Shown: piece after piece, positions 7,546-15,698 of the stretch
Position numbering within the stretch: position 1 is the stretch's first letter
How the letters are laid out: each line of letters starts with the position of its first letter
Source of the DNA: CBDFKU01 sp965248975
GTDB lineage: Bacteria > Chloroflexota > Dehalococcoidia > Lucifugimonadales > JAGWBF01
DNA length: 64,000 nucleotides
Assembly (NCBI GenBank): GCA_965248975.1
Contig: CBDFKU010000011.1
Location: 1-64,000, forward strand
Direction of reading: 5' to 3'
Made by a program: the position numbers and the translations under genes
The notes under the pieces: generated by a model
What the model was told of the DNA's origin: nothing
The model's database searches: none
The model's input: the letters and a program-made list of their open reading frames with translations, nothing else

Positions 7546-8446
7546 TTATCGCTGACGGCCTACACAGTACCCGCTCAGGCATTCCACCTCGTAGGGCCGT
7601 GACGGCGAATGTGTGGCGGAACATGTGAGTGTGAAGTCTCGGGATAGCCGCCCTCTGCCCTATTCTCCTCAGCATCAGGTACAGCCATGTGGGCTTCATT
7701 GGATTGCCCCTCTCGTCAACCCACAGCATACCTTCTGACTCCTTCGCTAAATTGCCTCTAGCCTGAAGATACTCCCACACCGCCGCCACCGATCTTTTCC
7801 CCAAAGGCATCCACCGCTGCCTGCTCCCTTTACCCATGACCAGCACGGTTCCTATGTCCAGATCAAGATGGTCTACGGTGAGCTGGGCTATCTCGTTCCT
7901 GCGGCCTGGCGTGTCTAGGAGTAGGCACAGGGCGGCACTGTTGCGGACAGCTCGAAAGCGTCCCCCTGGTGTGGTCGCGTGTTTGGGGTCGGTGATGCTA
8001 AAGAGGTTGAGTATCTGTTTCTCGGACAACGTGGGCACGACCCGCTCCTCTACCTTGGGGTGAGGGATAAGCCCCAGGGGGTTTGACTCCACGTGGCCCC
8101 GTTCCAGGAGCCAGTTGAAGAATCTCTTGATGCGGCGGTACTGGGTCTCTATGTGGGAGCGAGAAGGGGGCTTCAAGTCCTTGTCCCGCTCCCCAAACCA
8201 GCGGGGACGTTCCTGGAGATAGGAGAAATAGCCTTCCATGTGGCCGGTCGTAATTTCTTCAACTCCCGGCCAGCCTTGGGACTCGGCATAGGTAGCCAGG
8301 AGGCCCACGGAGAACTCCAGGGATTCCAGGTACCGAGGGGCGTATCTCCCTGATGCTCTCAGGGAAATGAGGAACCCTTTACCGGCCTCCCTCAGCCCAA
8401 GCCGTTGATGAGAAAGGCGGAGATCAGTAACCTTTTTCTGAGCCAC
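7546..8446 (-). pseudogene. Tyrosine recombinase/integrase, C-terminus removed by the IS3 element
   Basis: About 300 residues with a SAM-like N-terminal core-binding domain (about 15-110) and the catalytic domain. The catalytic arginine lies in DTPGRRNEIAQL, the lysine in VMGKGSRQRWMPL, and the HxxR box is HMFRHTFA. After GGMPERVLC the sequence meets the end of the IS3-like element, and the last His/Trp and the nucleophilic tyrosine are lost. The open frame itself runs to 7526 through IS sequence. The start lies about 65 bases from the 3' end of tRNA-Glu, the typical position of an integrase beside its attachment site. Confidence 0.85.
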
Positions 8447-8512
8447 TCTTCTGCGGCGCTGGAGCCTTCAGAGGAGCTATTTTGTGCCTGAATGTCTTGA
8501 TTTTGCCCTGTT

Positions 8513-8589
8513 TGGTGGCGCATGCGGGGTTCGAACCCGCGATCTCCGCCTTGAGAGGGCGGTGTCCTAGGCCACTAGACGAATGCGCC
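8513..8589 (-). tRNA. tRNA-Glu (CTC)
   Basis: Reading leftwards, the acceptor GGCGCAT pairs with ATGCGCC. The anticodon arm is CCGCC-CTCTCAA-GGCGG, giving anticodon CTC. The T arm is GCGGG-TTCGAAC-CCCGC. A 3' CCA is encoded (8513-8515). Confidence 0.95.
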
Positions 8590-8640
8590 CCGGTTCACCA
8601 TCTCAACGGCCCCGGCCTGTCCTTTACGGCGTTGGTGAGG

Positions 8641-8714
8641 TGGCTGGGGATCGTGGATTCGAACCACGGCTTGCAGATTCAGAGTCTGCCGTCCTACCAC
8701 TAGACGAATCCCCA
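8641..8714 (-). tRNA. tRNA-Gln (CTG)
   Basis: The acceptor TGGGGAT pairs with ATCCCCA. The anticodon arm is GCAGA-CTCTGAA-TCTGC, giving anticodon CTG. The T arm contains GTTCGAATC. The 3' CCA is encoded (8641-8643). It is probably co-transcribed with the tRNA-Glu 51 bases downstream. Confidence 0.95.
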
Positions 8715-8767
8715 CTATTGGAAATTATAGCATCCCGGACGAGAGAGCGACAAGCTTCCCGAACCGC

Positions 8768-8795
8768 TTGCAATCCGAGGTGCCTAGTGTATAAT
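8768..8795 (+). promoter_or_regulatory. Sigma-70-type promoter for the zinc-ribbon gene
   Basis: TTGCAA at 8768-8773 and a perfect TATAAT at 8790-8795, separated by 16 bases. It is about 100 bases upstream of the zinc-ribbon start, in the gap between it and the tRNA genes on the other strand. Confidence 0.6.
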
Positions 8796-8892
8796 ATTAA
8801 TGGCCGAAGTTAGGGGTGCCGGACCAACGGGTATAGCTCAGGGCGCTGGATGACCTCGACTAAGCCACACAGATCATTTTGGAGGTTCTCCA

Positions 8893-9198
8893 GTGACACT
8901 ATCCGACAAGACCCTGACCTGCGTGGAATGCGGAAGCGGCTTCACCTTTACGGCCGGCGAGCAGGAGTTTTTCCAGTCCAAGGGTTATACCAACGAGCCA
9001 AAGCGATGTCCCACCTGCCGCGAGTCCAGAAGGTCCCAGCAGAGGGGTTACGGGTTCGGCATGCGGGAGATGCATCCGGCGGTGTGTGCCCAGTGCGGTG
9101 TAGACACCACCGTCCCCTTCAGACCCCGAGGAGACAGGCCGGTCTACTGCAGCGACTGCTTCAGCCGCATGAGGGACACCGGACCCCGCGGCTTCTAG
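8893..9198 (+). CDS. Zinc-ribbon protein with CxxC-x17-CxxC domain
   Basis: 101 residues with two zinc-binding modules. The first is CVECGSGFTF with a downstream CPTCRESRR (zf-trcl type). The second is CAQCGVDTTVPFRPRGDR ending in CSDC, with exactly 17 residues between the CxxC pairs, the spacing that defines a small family of uncharacterised proteins. A TTGGAGG ribbon-binding sequence lies 9 bases upstream of the GTG start. Probably a cytoplasmic nucleic-acid or protein binder; function unknown. A good promoter lies upstream and no operon partner is seen. Confidence 0.8.
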   Translation: MTLSDKTLTCVECGSGFTFTAGEQEFFQSKGYTNEPKRCPTCRESRRSQQRGYGFGMREMHPAVCAQCGVDTTVPFRPRGDRPVYCSDCFSRMRDTGPRGF

Positions 9199-9441
9199 CA
9201 CGTCCCAAAGAACCAGGCTCCGAACCCGGCAGAGTTCCCATTCCTCCCATCTGCGTCTTGTGGTTCCGCCCGGCAGAATCAGGCCTTCGTTCCCGGTTCA
9301 TCCTGGCACGGGCACGGAGGCCTTTCCTATTAGCGACCCGTCTGGTCCCGGCCGTCTTGGGCCTGGCATCTCCTCACTCCACCAGACAGCTCTCAGGAGT
9401 TTGCTTCGCATGCGATTCCGAAGTCAGTTGAAGGTAGCCAG

Positions 9442-10896
9442 ATGAAGTATAAAGACCTGCGAGATTTCATAGGCTTCCTGGAAGGCAAAGGCCAGCTCCA
9501 GAGGATCACCACCCCCGTCAGCTGCGAGTTGGAGATAGCTGAGATCTGCGACAGGGTGGTCAAGAAGGGCGGGCCCGCCCTTCTCTTCGAGAACGTGGAA
9601 GGCTACGACATTCCCGTCCTGATAAACATGTACGGCACCGAGCAGCGCATGGCCTGGGCCCTGGGTGTCGAACGGCTGGACGACCTGGTCGAGAGGGTGC
9701 GGAGCCTCCTGGGCCTGATGCAGGGCCCGCCCAAGGGCATCATGGAGAAACTGCGGACGCTGTGGCAGCTGCGGGAGATGGCATCCTTTCAGCCCAAGGT
9801 CGTGGGGAACGCCCCCTGCCAGGAGCTGGTCTTCACCGGAGATGAGATCGACCTGAACCGGTATCCCATCCTCAAGTGCTGGCCCATGGACGGTGGCCGA
9901 TACATCACCCTGCCGCTGGTCATCACCCGAGACCCCCAGACCGGCACTCGCAACCTGGGGATGTACCGCATCCAGGTCTACGACGGCCGAACGGCGGCCA
10001 TGCACTGGCAGACACACAAGGTGGGAGCCCACCACTACCGGTTAGGAGGTGAGCTGGGCCGGGAGCGCATCGACGTGGCGGTGGCCCTAGGAGGCGACCC
10101 CGCCACCATCTGGACCGGCTCGGCGCCCCTGCCTCCGGACATGGGCGAGCTGATGGTGGCGGGCTTCATCCGCGAGGAGGGGGTGGAGCTGGTCAAGGCA
10201 AAGACGGTGGACCTGGAGGTCCCGGCCCACGCCGAGATGATCATCGAAGGGTACGTGGTCACCGGGGAGGAGCGCATGGAAGGCCCTTTCGGCGACCATA
10301 CAGGCTACTACTCCATGGCCGACATGTACCCGGTGTTCAACGTGACCTGCATCACCCAGCGACGCAGTCCCATCTACCCCACCATCATCGTTGGGCGGCC
10401 TCCAATGGAGGACTACTTCATGGGCAAGGTCACGGAGCGGGTTTTTCTGCCCATCATCCAGACGGTCCTTCCTGAGGTCGTTGACATCGAGATGCCCGCC
10501 GAGGGAGTGTTCCACAACCTGGTGATCGTCTCCATCAAGAAGGAGTATCCCGGTCAGGCTCGCAAGGTGATGTACGGACTGTGGGGGATGGGCCTGATGT
10601 CCCTGGCCAAGGCCATAATCGTGGTGGACCACTTCGTCGACGTGCACGACCCCTCGGAGGTGGTCTGGCGGGTCACCAACAACCTGGACGCCGCCCAGGA
10701 TGTGATCTTCGCCAGCGGCCCAGTGGACGACCTGGACCACGCCTCGCCCACCCCGAAGTTCGGCAGCAAGGTGGGCGTGGACGCCACCGCCAAGGGCCCC
10801 ATGGAGGGGCGCCAGCGGGAGTGGCCTCCGGACATCGTGATGAGCCCGGAGATAAAGGCCCTGGTGGACGGCAAGTGGGCCCAGTACGGGCTGTAA
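9442..10896 (+). CDS. UbiD-family prenylated-FMN decarboxylase (menaquinone pathway, MqnL-like)
   Basis: 484 residues, full length for UbiD. Recognisable parts are the N-terminal MKYKDLRDFIGFLEGKGQL, the region around NLGMYRIQVYDGRTAAMHW with a conserved arginine, and EGPFGDHTGYYS with a catalytic glutamate. It needs prenylated FMN from a UbiX partner, which is encoded 1.4 kb downstream. With the UbiA, UbiX and UbiE genes that follow, it fits the decarboxylation of prenylated 1,4-dihydroxy-6-naphthoate in the futalosine route. A direct aromatic-acid decarboxylase role cannot be excluded by sequence alone. Confidence 0.88.
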   Translation: MKYKDLRDFIGFLEGKGQLQRITTPVSCELEIAEICDRVVKKGGPALLFENVEGYDIPVLINMYGTEQRMAWALGVERLDDLVERVRSLLGLMQGPPKGIMEKLRTLWQLREMASFQPKVVGNAPCQELVFTGDEIDLNRYPILKCWPMDGGRYITLPLVITRDPQTGTRNLGMYRIQVYDGRTAAMHWQTHKVGAHHYRLGGELGRERIDVAVALGGDPATIWTGSAPLPPDMGELMVAGFIREEGVELVKAKTVDLEVPAHAEMIIEGYVVTGEERMEGPFGDHTGYYSMADMYPVFNVTCITQRRSPIYPTIIVGRPPMEDYFMGKVTERVFLPIIQTVLPEVVDIEMPAEGVFHNLVIVSIKKEYPGQARKVMYGLWGMGLMSLAKAIIVVDHFVDVHDPSEVVWRVTNNLDAAQDVIFASGPVDDLDHASPTPKFGSKVGVDATAKGPMEGRQREWPPDIVMSPEIKALVDGKWAQYGL

Positions 10897-10906
10897 GGGG
10901 ATTGGA

Positions 10907-11374
10907 GTGGCTCGACGTGGTTCTTCTACAGGTCAGAATCAGCGAACGGCTCGTGCGGGTGAGTACTACGTCGCGGCAGAGCTGAACCGTAGGGGTGCCT
11001 ACGCAGTAACTTTCACTGGCAACATGCCAGGGATAGACATTATGGCGACCGATCCTAAGCAAGGTCGGACTCTCTATATCCAAGTCAAGACCAAACGGAA
11101 AGGGACTTGGTATTCAACAAAAGAGACGGGAAAGAAAATTCTGCTAAACGAGGATGAAGACCGTTTCTGGGTTTTCGTAAATCTGCCGCCTGGTACCAAA
11201 GATTCGCCTCAGTATTGGGTAGTTCCGGAATGGTGGATTCTTAACGATATCTACGGACGTGTAATTGAGTGGCGGGAACGCATCAAGGGAAAGTACAGCC
11301 TAGAAACTGAGCCTTCGCACCATGGAATAGCCGAAAACGAGTCTCCTGTTGGAAAAACCGGTGGGATATTTTGA
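10907..11374 (+). CDS. PD-(D/E)XK nuclease-like protein inserted in the menaquinone cluster
   Basis: 155 residues from a GTG. A nuclease-fold core can be read: GEYYVAAELNRRG (helix with glutamate), then MPGIDIMATD (strand with aspartate), then LYIQVKTKRK (the Q-x-K signature). A tryptophan-rich strand pair follows (YWVVPEWWIL). This pattern resembles small restriction-endonuclease-like or Holliday-junction-type folds; no exact family was recognised. Its base composition is visibly lower in GC than the ubiD and ubiA genes on each side, which suggests acquisition by transfer. It lies only 11 bases after ubiD and 31 before ubiA, so it is probably transcribed with them. Confidence 0.6.
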   Translation: MARRGSSTGQNQRTARAGEYYVAAELNRRGAYAVTFTGNMPGIDIMATDPKQGRTLYIQVKTKRKGTWYSTKETGKKILLNEDEDRFWVFVNLPPGTKDSPQYWVVPEWWILNDIYGRVIEWRERIKGKYSLETEPSHHGIAENESPVGKTGGIF

Positions 11375-11404
11375 AGTTGAATCTGAAGCCATCGGCGGAC
11401 AGGG

Positions 11405-12289
11405 ATGCTTAAGGTCATCGGGGCGCCTGGCGCGGTTACCCACAAGGCCCACCTCTTCATCGAGGCGGTGCGCTTCGAGCATACGCTGTTCGCACTGCCT
11501 TTCGCCTACATCGGCATGCTGCTGGCTGCCGACGGCTGGCCCACTCTCTCCCAGTTCGTCTGGGTCACTGTCGCCATGGCCGGGGCGCGCACGCTGGCAA
11601 TGTCCTCCAACCGCCTCATCCATCGAAAAGAGGACGCTGCCAACCCCAGGACGGCCAACCGTCACCTACCCAAGGGCCTGCTGAAGCCCTGGGAGATGGG
11701 CATGCTGATGCTGGTGTCGGCGGGGGTGTTCATGTTCGCCGCCTCCCAGCTGAACACCCTGGCGCTGATCCTGGCCCCGGTGGCGGCGGTGGCCGTGGTG
11801 GCCTACTCCTACGCCAAGTACTTCACCTGGGGCTGCCACTTCGTACTGGGCTGGGCCGACGCCATCGCCCCGGTGGGCGGTTGGATCGCCGTCAGCGGCA
11901 CCCTCGACCCGGAGGCGGTGCTGCTGGCGTTCGCCGTGGCCAACTGGATCGGCGGCTTCGACATCGTGTACGCCTGTGTCGACTACGCCTTCGACGCCCA
12001 ATACGGCATCCACTCCATACCTCGCCGGTTTGGAGTACAGGGGGCCTTCTGGTGGTACCGGGGCATGCACTTGCTGACCTCGGCTGCCCTGCTGGCCCTG
12101 GGCCTCTGGATGGGCCTGGGCTACTTCTACTACATCGGCTGGGGCTATCTTACGGCCCTGCTGATCTACGAGCACACCCTAATTAAGCCCCACGACCTGT
12201 CGAAGCTGCAGCTTGCCTTCTTCACCATCAATAGCTACATCTCCTTGGGCCTGTTGCTGTTCGTTTTCCTGGCGGTGGTGGTGACATGA
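11405..12289 (+). CDS. UbiA-family prenyltransferase (MqnP-like)
   Basis: 294 residues with eight or nine predicted membrane helices. It transfers a polyprenyl chain to an aromatic acid at the inner face of the membrane. The two Mg-binding motifs are NRLIHRKEDAANPRT (69-83) and DIVYACVDYAFDAQYGIHSI. The first aspartate of motif one, usual in NRxxD, is His73 here, while D77 is kept. Its stop overlaps the ubiX start (ATGA). The context points to prenylation of 1,4-dihydroxy-6-naphthoate; 4-hydroxybenzoate prenylation (UbiA proper) is less likely without other ubiquinone genes. Confidence 0.87.
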   Translation: MLKVIGAPGAVTHKAHLFIEAVRFEHTLFALPFAYIGMLLAADGWPTLSQFVWVTVAMAGARTLAMSSNRLIHRKEDAANPRTANRHLPKGLLKPWEMGMLMLVSAGVFMFAASQLNTLALILAPVAAVAVVAYSYAKYFTWGCHFVLGWADAIAPVGGWIAVSGTLDPEAVLLAFAVANWIGGFDIVYACVDYAFDAQYGIHSIPRRFGVQGAFWWYRGMHLLTSAALLALGLWMGLGYFYYIGWGYLTALLIYEHTLIKPHDLSKLQLAFFTINSYISLGLLLFVFLAVVVT

Positions 12290-12894
12290 GCATGCCGGGA
12301 CCATCTGCCCCCGTGGTGGTGGGGGTCTCGGGGGCCAGCGGCTCCATCCTGGCCCGGGAGACGGTGGACGAGTTGATCCGCCGGGAGATGCCCACCGCCC
12401 TGGTGTGCTCCAACGATGCCAGGCTGGTGTGGCAGGAGGAGATGGAGGAGCCCTTCGGTGAAACCCTGGCCCGCTGGCAGGAGCACCCCCACTTCACTCA
12501 CTACGGGATCAACGACATGAGGGCACCGGTGGCCAGCGGGACCTACCCCACCCGCGGAATGGTGGTTGTGCCCTGCAGCATGGGTAGTATCGGCGCCATG
12601 GCCAACGGCCTGGCCAGCAATCTGCTGCTCAGGGCCGCCGACGTCTGCCTCAAGGAGAGGCGGCGGCTGGTGGTGGTGCCCAGGGAGACGCCCCTGCACT
12701 CGGTGCACCTGGAGAACATGCTGACCCTGTCGCGGATGGGCGTCGTGGTAGTCCCTCCCGAGCCTGCCTTCTACCTGAAGCCCGACAGCGTACTGGACGT
12801 GGTGCGCTTCGTGGTGGCCAGGATCATGGTGGCCCTGGGCCTGGACGACAGCATTGAGCAGCGCTACCAGTACCGGGGGCCCGGCCAGGTATGA
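12286..12894 (+). CDS. ubiX: Flavin prenyltransferase (UbiX/MqnM-like)
   Basis: 202 residues of the flavoprotein fold that makes prenylated FMN, the cofactor of UbiD decarboxylases. Diagnostic parts are VVVGVSGASGSILA at the N-terminus, VVVPCSMGSIGAMANG with the conserved serine, and RRLVVVPRETPL. It overlaps the upstream ubiA stop and the downstream ubiE start by four bases each, so the three are tightly coupled. The matching UbiD is the first gene of the cluster. Confidence 0.93.
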   Translation: MSMPGPSAPVVVGVSGASGSILARETVDELIRREMPTALVCSNDARLVWQEEMEEPFGETLARWQEHPHFTHYGINDMRAPVASGTYPTRGMVVVPCSMGSIGAMANGLASNLLLRAADVCLKERRRLVVVPRETPLHSVHLENMLTLSRMGVVVVPPEPAFYLKPDSVLDVVRFVVARIMVALGLDDSIEQRYQYRGPGQV

Positions 12895-13628
12895 CCCGGC
12901 CTTCGGCGGGCTTCGAGGCGCTGCAGGGCGAGGAGAAGCGCCGCTACGTCGGCGATATGTTCGCCCGCATAGCCCGCCGCTACGACCTGATGAACACCCT
13001 AATGACTGGCGGCATGCACCATCGCTGGCGCCGGACCGCGGCGCGGGTGGCGACCCGTGGCCTGGAGGGAACGGCCCTGGACGTGGCCACCGGCACCGGA
13101 GACCTAGCCTTCGCCCTGACCAGAGAGAAGGATGTGAGCGTAGTGGTGGGCGTGGACCTCCTCCCGGAGATGGTCATGAGGGCCCGGCAGAAGGCTTCCG
13201 ACCTGCGGACCGGTTCTCGGGTGCGGTTCGCCATATCCGACGCCCTGTCTCTCCCCTTCCCCGACGACACCTTCGCCTGTGTTACCACAGGATGGGGGCT
13301 ACGCAACATGCCGGACCTGGAAGGGTCGTTGAGGGAGTTGGCCCGGGTAGTGAGACCCGGCGGAAGGGTAGTGTCCTTGGAGAGTATGCCGCCGCCCGGC
13401 GGTATACTCTCTCTCCCATTTCGCGTCTTCCTCCACCACGTGGTGCCCCTAATGGGCCAGCTGGTGGCGGGAGACAGGGAGGCCTACACCTACCTGCCCC
13501 GCTCGGTGGACCGGTTCCTCACCGCAGAAGCCCTTGCTCGGTCCTTCGAGAAAGTGGGGTTACGGGACGTCGGATACCGTAGAATGGGCCTGGGCGCCGT
13601 GGCGGTACACTGGGGCACGGTAGTTTGA
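12891..13628 (+). CDS. ubiE: Demethylmenaquinone methyltransferase (UbiE/MenG)
   Basis: 245 residues. The N-terminal FARIARRYDLMNTLMTGGMHHRWR is the UbiE signature. Motif I is ALDVATGTGDLAFAL, and VTTGWGLRNMPD and VRPGGRVVSLESMPPP complete the family. It carries out the last C-methylation giving menaquinone. The start overlaps the ubiX stop (ATGA). The MQ biosynthesis genes for earlier futalosine steps are not in the window. Confidence 0.92.
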   Translation: MTRPSAGFEALQGEEKRRYVGDMFARIARRYDLMNTLMTGGMHHRWRRTAARVATRGLEGTALDVATGTGDLAFALTREKDVSVVVGVDLLPEMVMRARQKASDLRTGSRVRFAISDALSLPFPDDTFACVTTGWGLRNMPDLEGSLRELARVVRPGGRVVSLESMPPPGGILSLPFRVFLHHVVPLMGQLVAGDREAYTYLPRSVDRFLTAEALARSFEKVGLRDVGYRRMGLGAVAVHWGTVV

Positions 13629-13703
13629 GGGGTCTTGGGGTGGTCTTGCCGACGCGCGCCGCAGTCTATAGAATCCAGGGTTAGAGGCCGCGAGGAGGAT
13701 GAC

Positions 13704-14054
13704 ATGCCTATAATCGACCACAAGACAGAACCTCCTTTCGAGGAGATGGAGGGCCGGAAGGCCCGGCGTTTCGTCAACAAAGAGGCCGGGGCCCAGTCCC
13801 TCACCATCGGCGAGCTGGTGATGCATACAGGCTCGGCGCTGCGGTTGCACACCCATCCCACCGACGAGGCCATCCTGCTGATCGAAGGCAGCGTCCAGAT
13901 GGTGGTCGGCGACGAGACCCACGATGGTTCGCCCGGCGACACCCTCCTGGCGCCGCCGGGGACTCCCCACCGGCTGGTGAACGAGTCGGGGGCCGATGCC
14001 CGGATGTACACCATCTTCCCCACCGACAACCCCACCACGGCCTACGTGGACTAG
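13704..14054 (+). CDS. Small cupin-domain protein
   Basis: 116 residues forming a single cupin barrel. Motif one is LRLHTHPTDEAILLIEGSVQ (two histidines and a glutamate as metal ligands) and motif two PGDTLLAPPGTPHRLVNES (histidine). The GAGGAGG ribosome binding site places the start at the ATG at 13704, not at earlier in-frame codons. It follows ubiE by 75 bases. The reaction is not predictable; small cupins of this size act as isomerases, dioxygenases or sensors. Confidence 0.8.
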   Translation: MPIIDHKTEPPFEEMEGRKARRFVNKEAGAQSLTIGELVMHTGSALRLHTHPTDEAILLIEGSVQMVVGDETHDGSPGDTLLAPPGTPHRLVNESGADARMYTIFPTDNPTTAYVD

Positions 14055-14060
14055 AGGATA

Positions 14061-14933
14061 ATGGTCCAGAACGCCATTGCCATAATGTGTGACTGTGACG
14101 GCACCCTGTGTCCGGACACCACCAACAGGCTGGTCTCGGAGCTGGGTCTGGACCTTCGCGGCTTCTGGGCAGAGGTTGAGAAGCTGGTGGAGGACGGATG
14201 GGACCCTCCCTTGGCCTACCTGGGCAGGCTCTTGAGCCTGTCGCGCGCGGGAGCCACCGAGCCCATCACCAGAAGCCAACTACAAAAAGTAGCCAGCGGG
14301 GTCCGGTTCTATCCCGGCGCCCTGGAGTTCGTGGACCGGCTGCGCCGGCGCCTCAACGACAACGTGGAGTTCCGCGATGCGGGCGTGGTGGTCGACTGGT
14401 ATATCGTCAGCAGCGGCATCGAAGAGATACTCAAGGCCACGCCTCTCGGAGACCTGGCGACGGAGGTCTTCGCCTGCGCCTTCGATTACGATGCCAAGGA
14501 CCAGGCCACGACCATTAAGCGGGCCGTAACCTTCACCGAAAAAACGAAGTTCGTCTTCGCCATAAATAAGGGCATCTCGGGGGACGAACTGAGGAGACGC
14601 CCCTATCGGGTCAACGACGCCCTCCATCCTGAGGAGCGCAGGGTGCCCTTCGAGCACATGATCTACATCGGCGATGGGCCCAGCGACATCCCCTGCTTCT
14701 CCATGATCAAAAACAGCAAGGGGCACGCCATCGGAGTCATGCCTCCCGAGGACACGGAGCTGCGTAAGCCCTACGAGCTGGCCCAGGGGCAGAGGCTTAC
14801 CGTGGGGCCGTACACCGCCGACTATCGGGAGGGCAGCGACCTGTTCAAGATGCTCTGGAGGATCGTGGAGGGAATAGCCGACTCCATCGTGGTGGAGCGG
14901 GCCCAGAGGATAAGGCCTGCTCCCGCCCACTGA
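14061..14933 (+). CDS. HAD-superfamily hydrolase
   Basis: 290 residues. HAD motif I is MCDCDGTLCP (nucleophile Asp in DCDGT), motif II is WYIVSSG, and motif IV is MIYIGDGPSDIPCF. The cap is an all-helical insert between motifs I and II (about 25-100). It probably dephosphorylates a small metabolite or a phosphoserine-like compound. It lies six bases after the cupin gene, so the two form a pair. The start ATG has an AGAGGATA just upstream. Confidence 0.85.
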   Translation: MVQNAIAIMCDCDGTLCPDTTNRLVSELGLDLRGFWAEVEKLVEDGWDPPLAYLGRLLSLSRAGATEPITRSQLQKVASGVRFYPGALEFVDRLRRRLNDNVEFRDAGVVVDWYIVSSGIEEILKATPLGDLATEVFACAFDYDAKDQATTIKRAVTFTEKTKFVFAINKGISGDELRRRPYRVNDALHPEERRVPFEHMIYIGDGPSDIPCFSMIKNSKGHAIGVMPPEDTELRKPYELAQGQRLTVGPYTADYREGSDLFKMLWRIVEGIADSIVVERAQRIRPAPAH

Positions 14934-14938
14934 CAGCG

Positions 14939-15367
14939 CTAGTCCACTCGCTCCATCTCGTCGACGATCCTGGCGCCCTCTGTCAGAATTCGGTGCACCG
15001 GACATCGTCGCGATATCGTCAGCAACCGCTCACGCTGCTCCTCGTCCAGATCTCCCTTTACCAGAATGCGGAGGCGGATCAGGTCGGCGGGCGCGTTTCC
15101 CGTGTGATTGGAGCCGGTGCGTTCCTCGGCGGGAGCCCGTTCGTGGCTGAGCTCTGTGGAGACCCCGTCCAGGGGCCAACCCTTCCTCCTCGCATAGAGG
15201 ATCAGGGTCATGGAGGTTCAAGTTCCCAGGGCCGACAGAAGCAGCTCGTAGGGGTTGGGGCCTAGCTCGTCGCCGCCATAGTGGGAATCGTCGGCCACGA
15301 AAGAGTGGCGGGCCGTGGTGATCAGGTGTCGGAGATTGTTCAGGCTCTCTACCCTTACAGTTTCCAT
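14939..15367 (-). CDS. OsmC/Ohr-family peroxiredoxin-like protein, candidate selenoprotein (in-frame TGA)
   Basis: Reading leftwards from the ATG at 15367, the frame gives a full OsmC-type protein of 142 residues, interrupted only by TGA at 15218-15220 (codon 50). The context is LLLSALGT-TGA-TSMTLILYARRKGWPL, where OsmC proteins have their peroxidatic cysteine. The second redox cysteine is kept (ISRRCPVHRIL). A stem-loop begins nine bases after the TGA (15179-15208). If TGA is read as selenocysteine, the protein has a Sec/Cys pair and would reduce organic hydroperoxides. If it is read as stop, the gene is dead. A TAA five codons upstream fixes the start. It converges on the HAD gene. Confidence 0.78.
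15179..15208 (-). promoter_or_regulatory. Putative bacterial SECIS stem-loop
   Basis: On the transcribed strand, ACCCT pairs with AGGGT and TCCTC pairs with GAGGA, with a small internal loop (GA opposite GGA) and the apical loop TATGC. The apical loop starts 21 bases after the TGA, within the range known for bacterial SECIS elements. The loop contains a G, but at its fourth position rather than the first two, so the fit is partial. Confidence 0.5.
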
Positions 15368-15698
15368 ACTCCGCTCGCTTTACAGAAAATTCTGGCCTTG
15401 CATTTCCAGTATAGGGAGCACCAGTTCGCGGGACAAGGACGGACACAGCTGCGGTCCGGCGTATCGAGAGTTTTTCGATCCTCGGCAAGCGGCCTCTAGA
15501 CCGCTGAGAGCGCCGAGGCCGCAGAGAAAAATAATACAATCTCAGTGTTCTCTGCGTGCTCTGCGGTAAAATCGAGGCATCGGGAATGGATGACCACAAG
15601 GCCCTGTAGGCGTGCCCGAGTTCCCTTGACACCCCGAAACAGGTGTGTTAGCTTCTCAAAGGCTTAAAGTCCGGGATATAAAAGTCTGGGAGCCTGCT
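15368..15698. other. Intergenic region between the OsmC gene and hppA
   Basis: 331 bases between divergently read genes, with no coding frame that looks real. It holds an inverted repeat (GCAGAGAA 15521-15528 with TTCTCTGC 15548-15555) around an AT-rich segment, and the hppA promoter at 15626-15654. Nothing else was recognised. Confidence 0.6.
15626..15654 (+). promoter_or_regulatory. Promoter of hppA
   Basis: A consensus TTGACA at 15626-15631 and TAGCTT at 15649-15654, spaced by 17 bases. It lies about 45 bases upstream of the chosen hppA start and argues against the longer open frame that begins inside it. Confidence 0.5.

Noticed and set aside
1..8512. A second attachment site matching the tRNA-Glu 3' end
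   Set aside because: No copy of the T-arm/acceptor sequence was found to the left of the integrase by eye.
8829..8855. A tRNA-like 5' half (GGGTATAGCTCAGGGCGCTGGA)
   Set aside because: It resembles the start of an Ile/Ala/Val-type tRNA but has no anticodon arm, T arm or matching acceptor downstream. At best it is a fragment.
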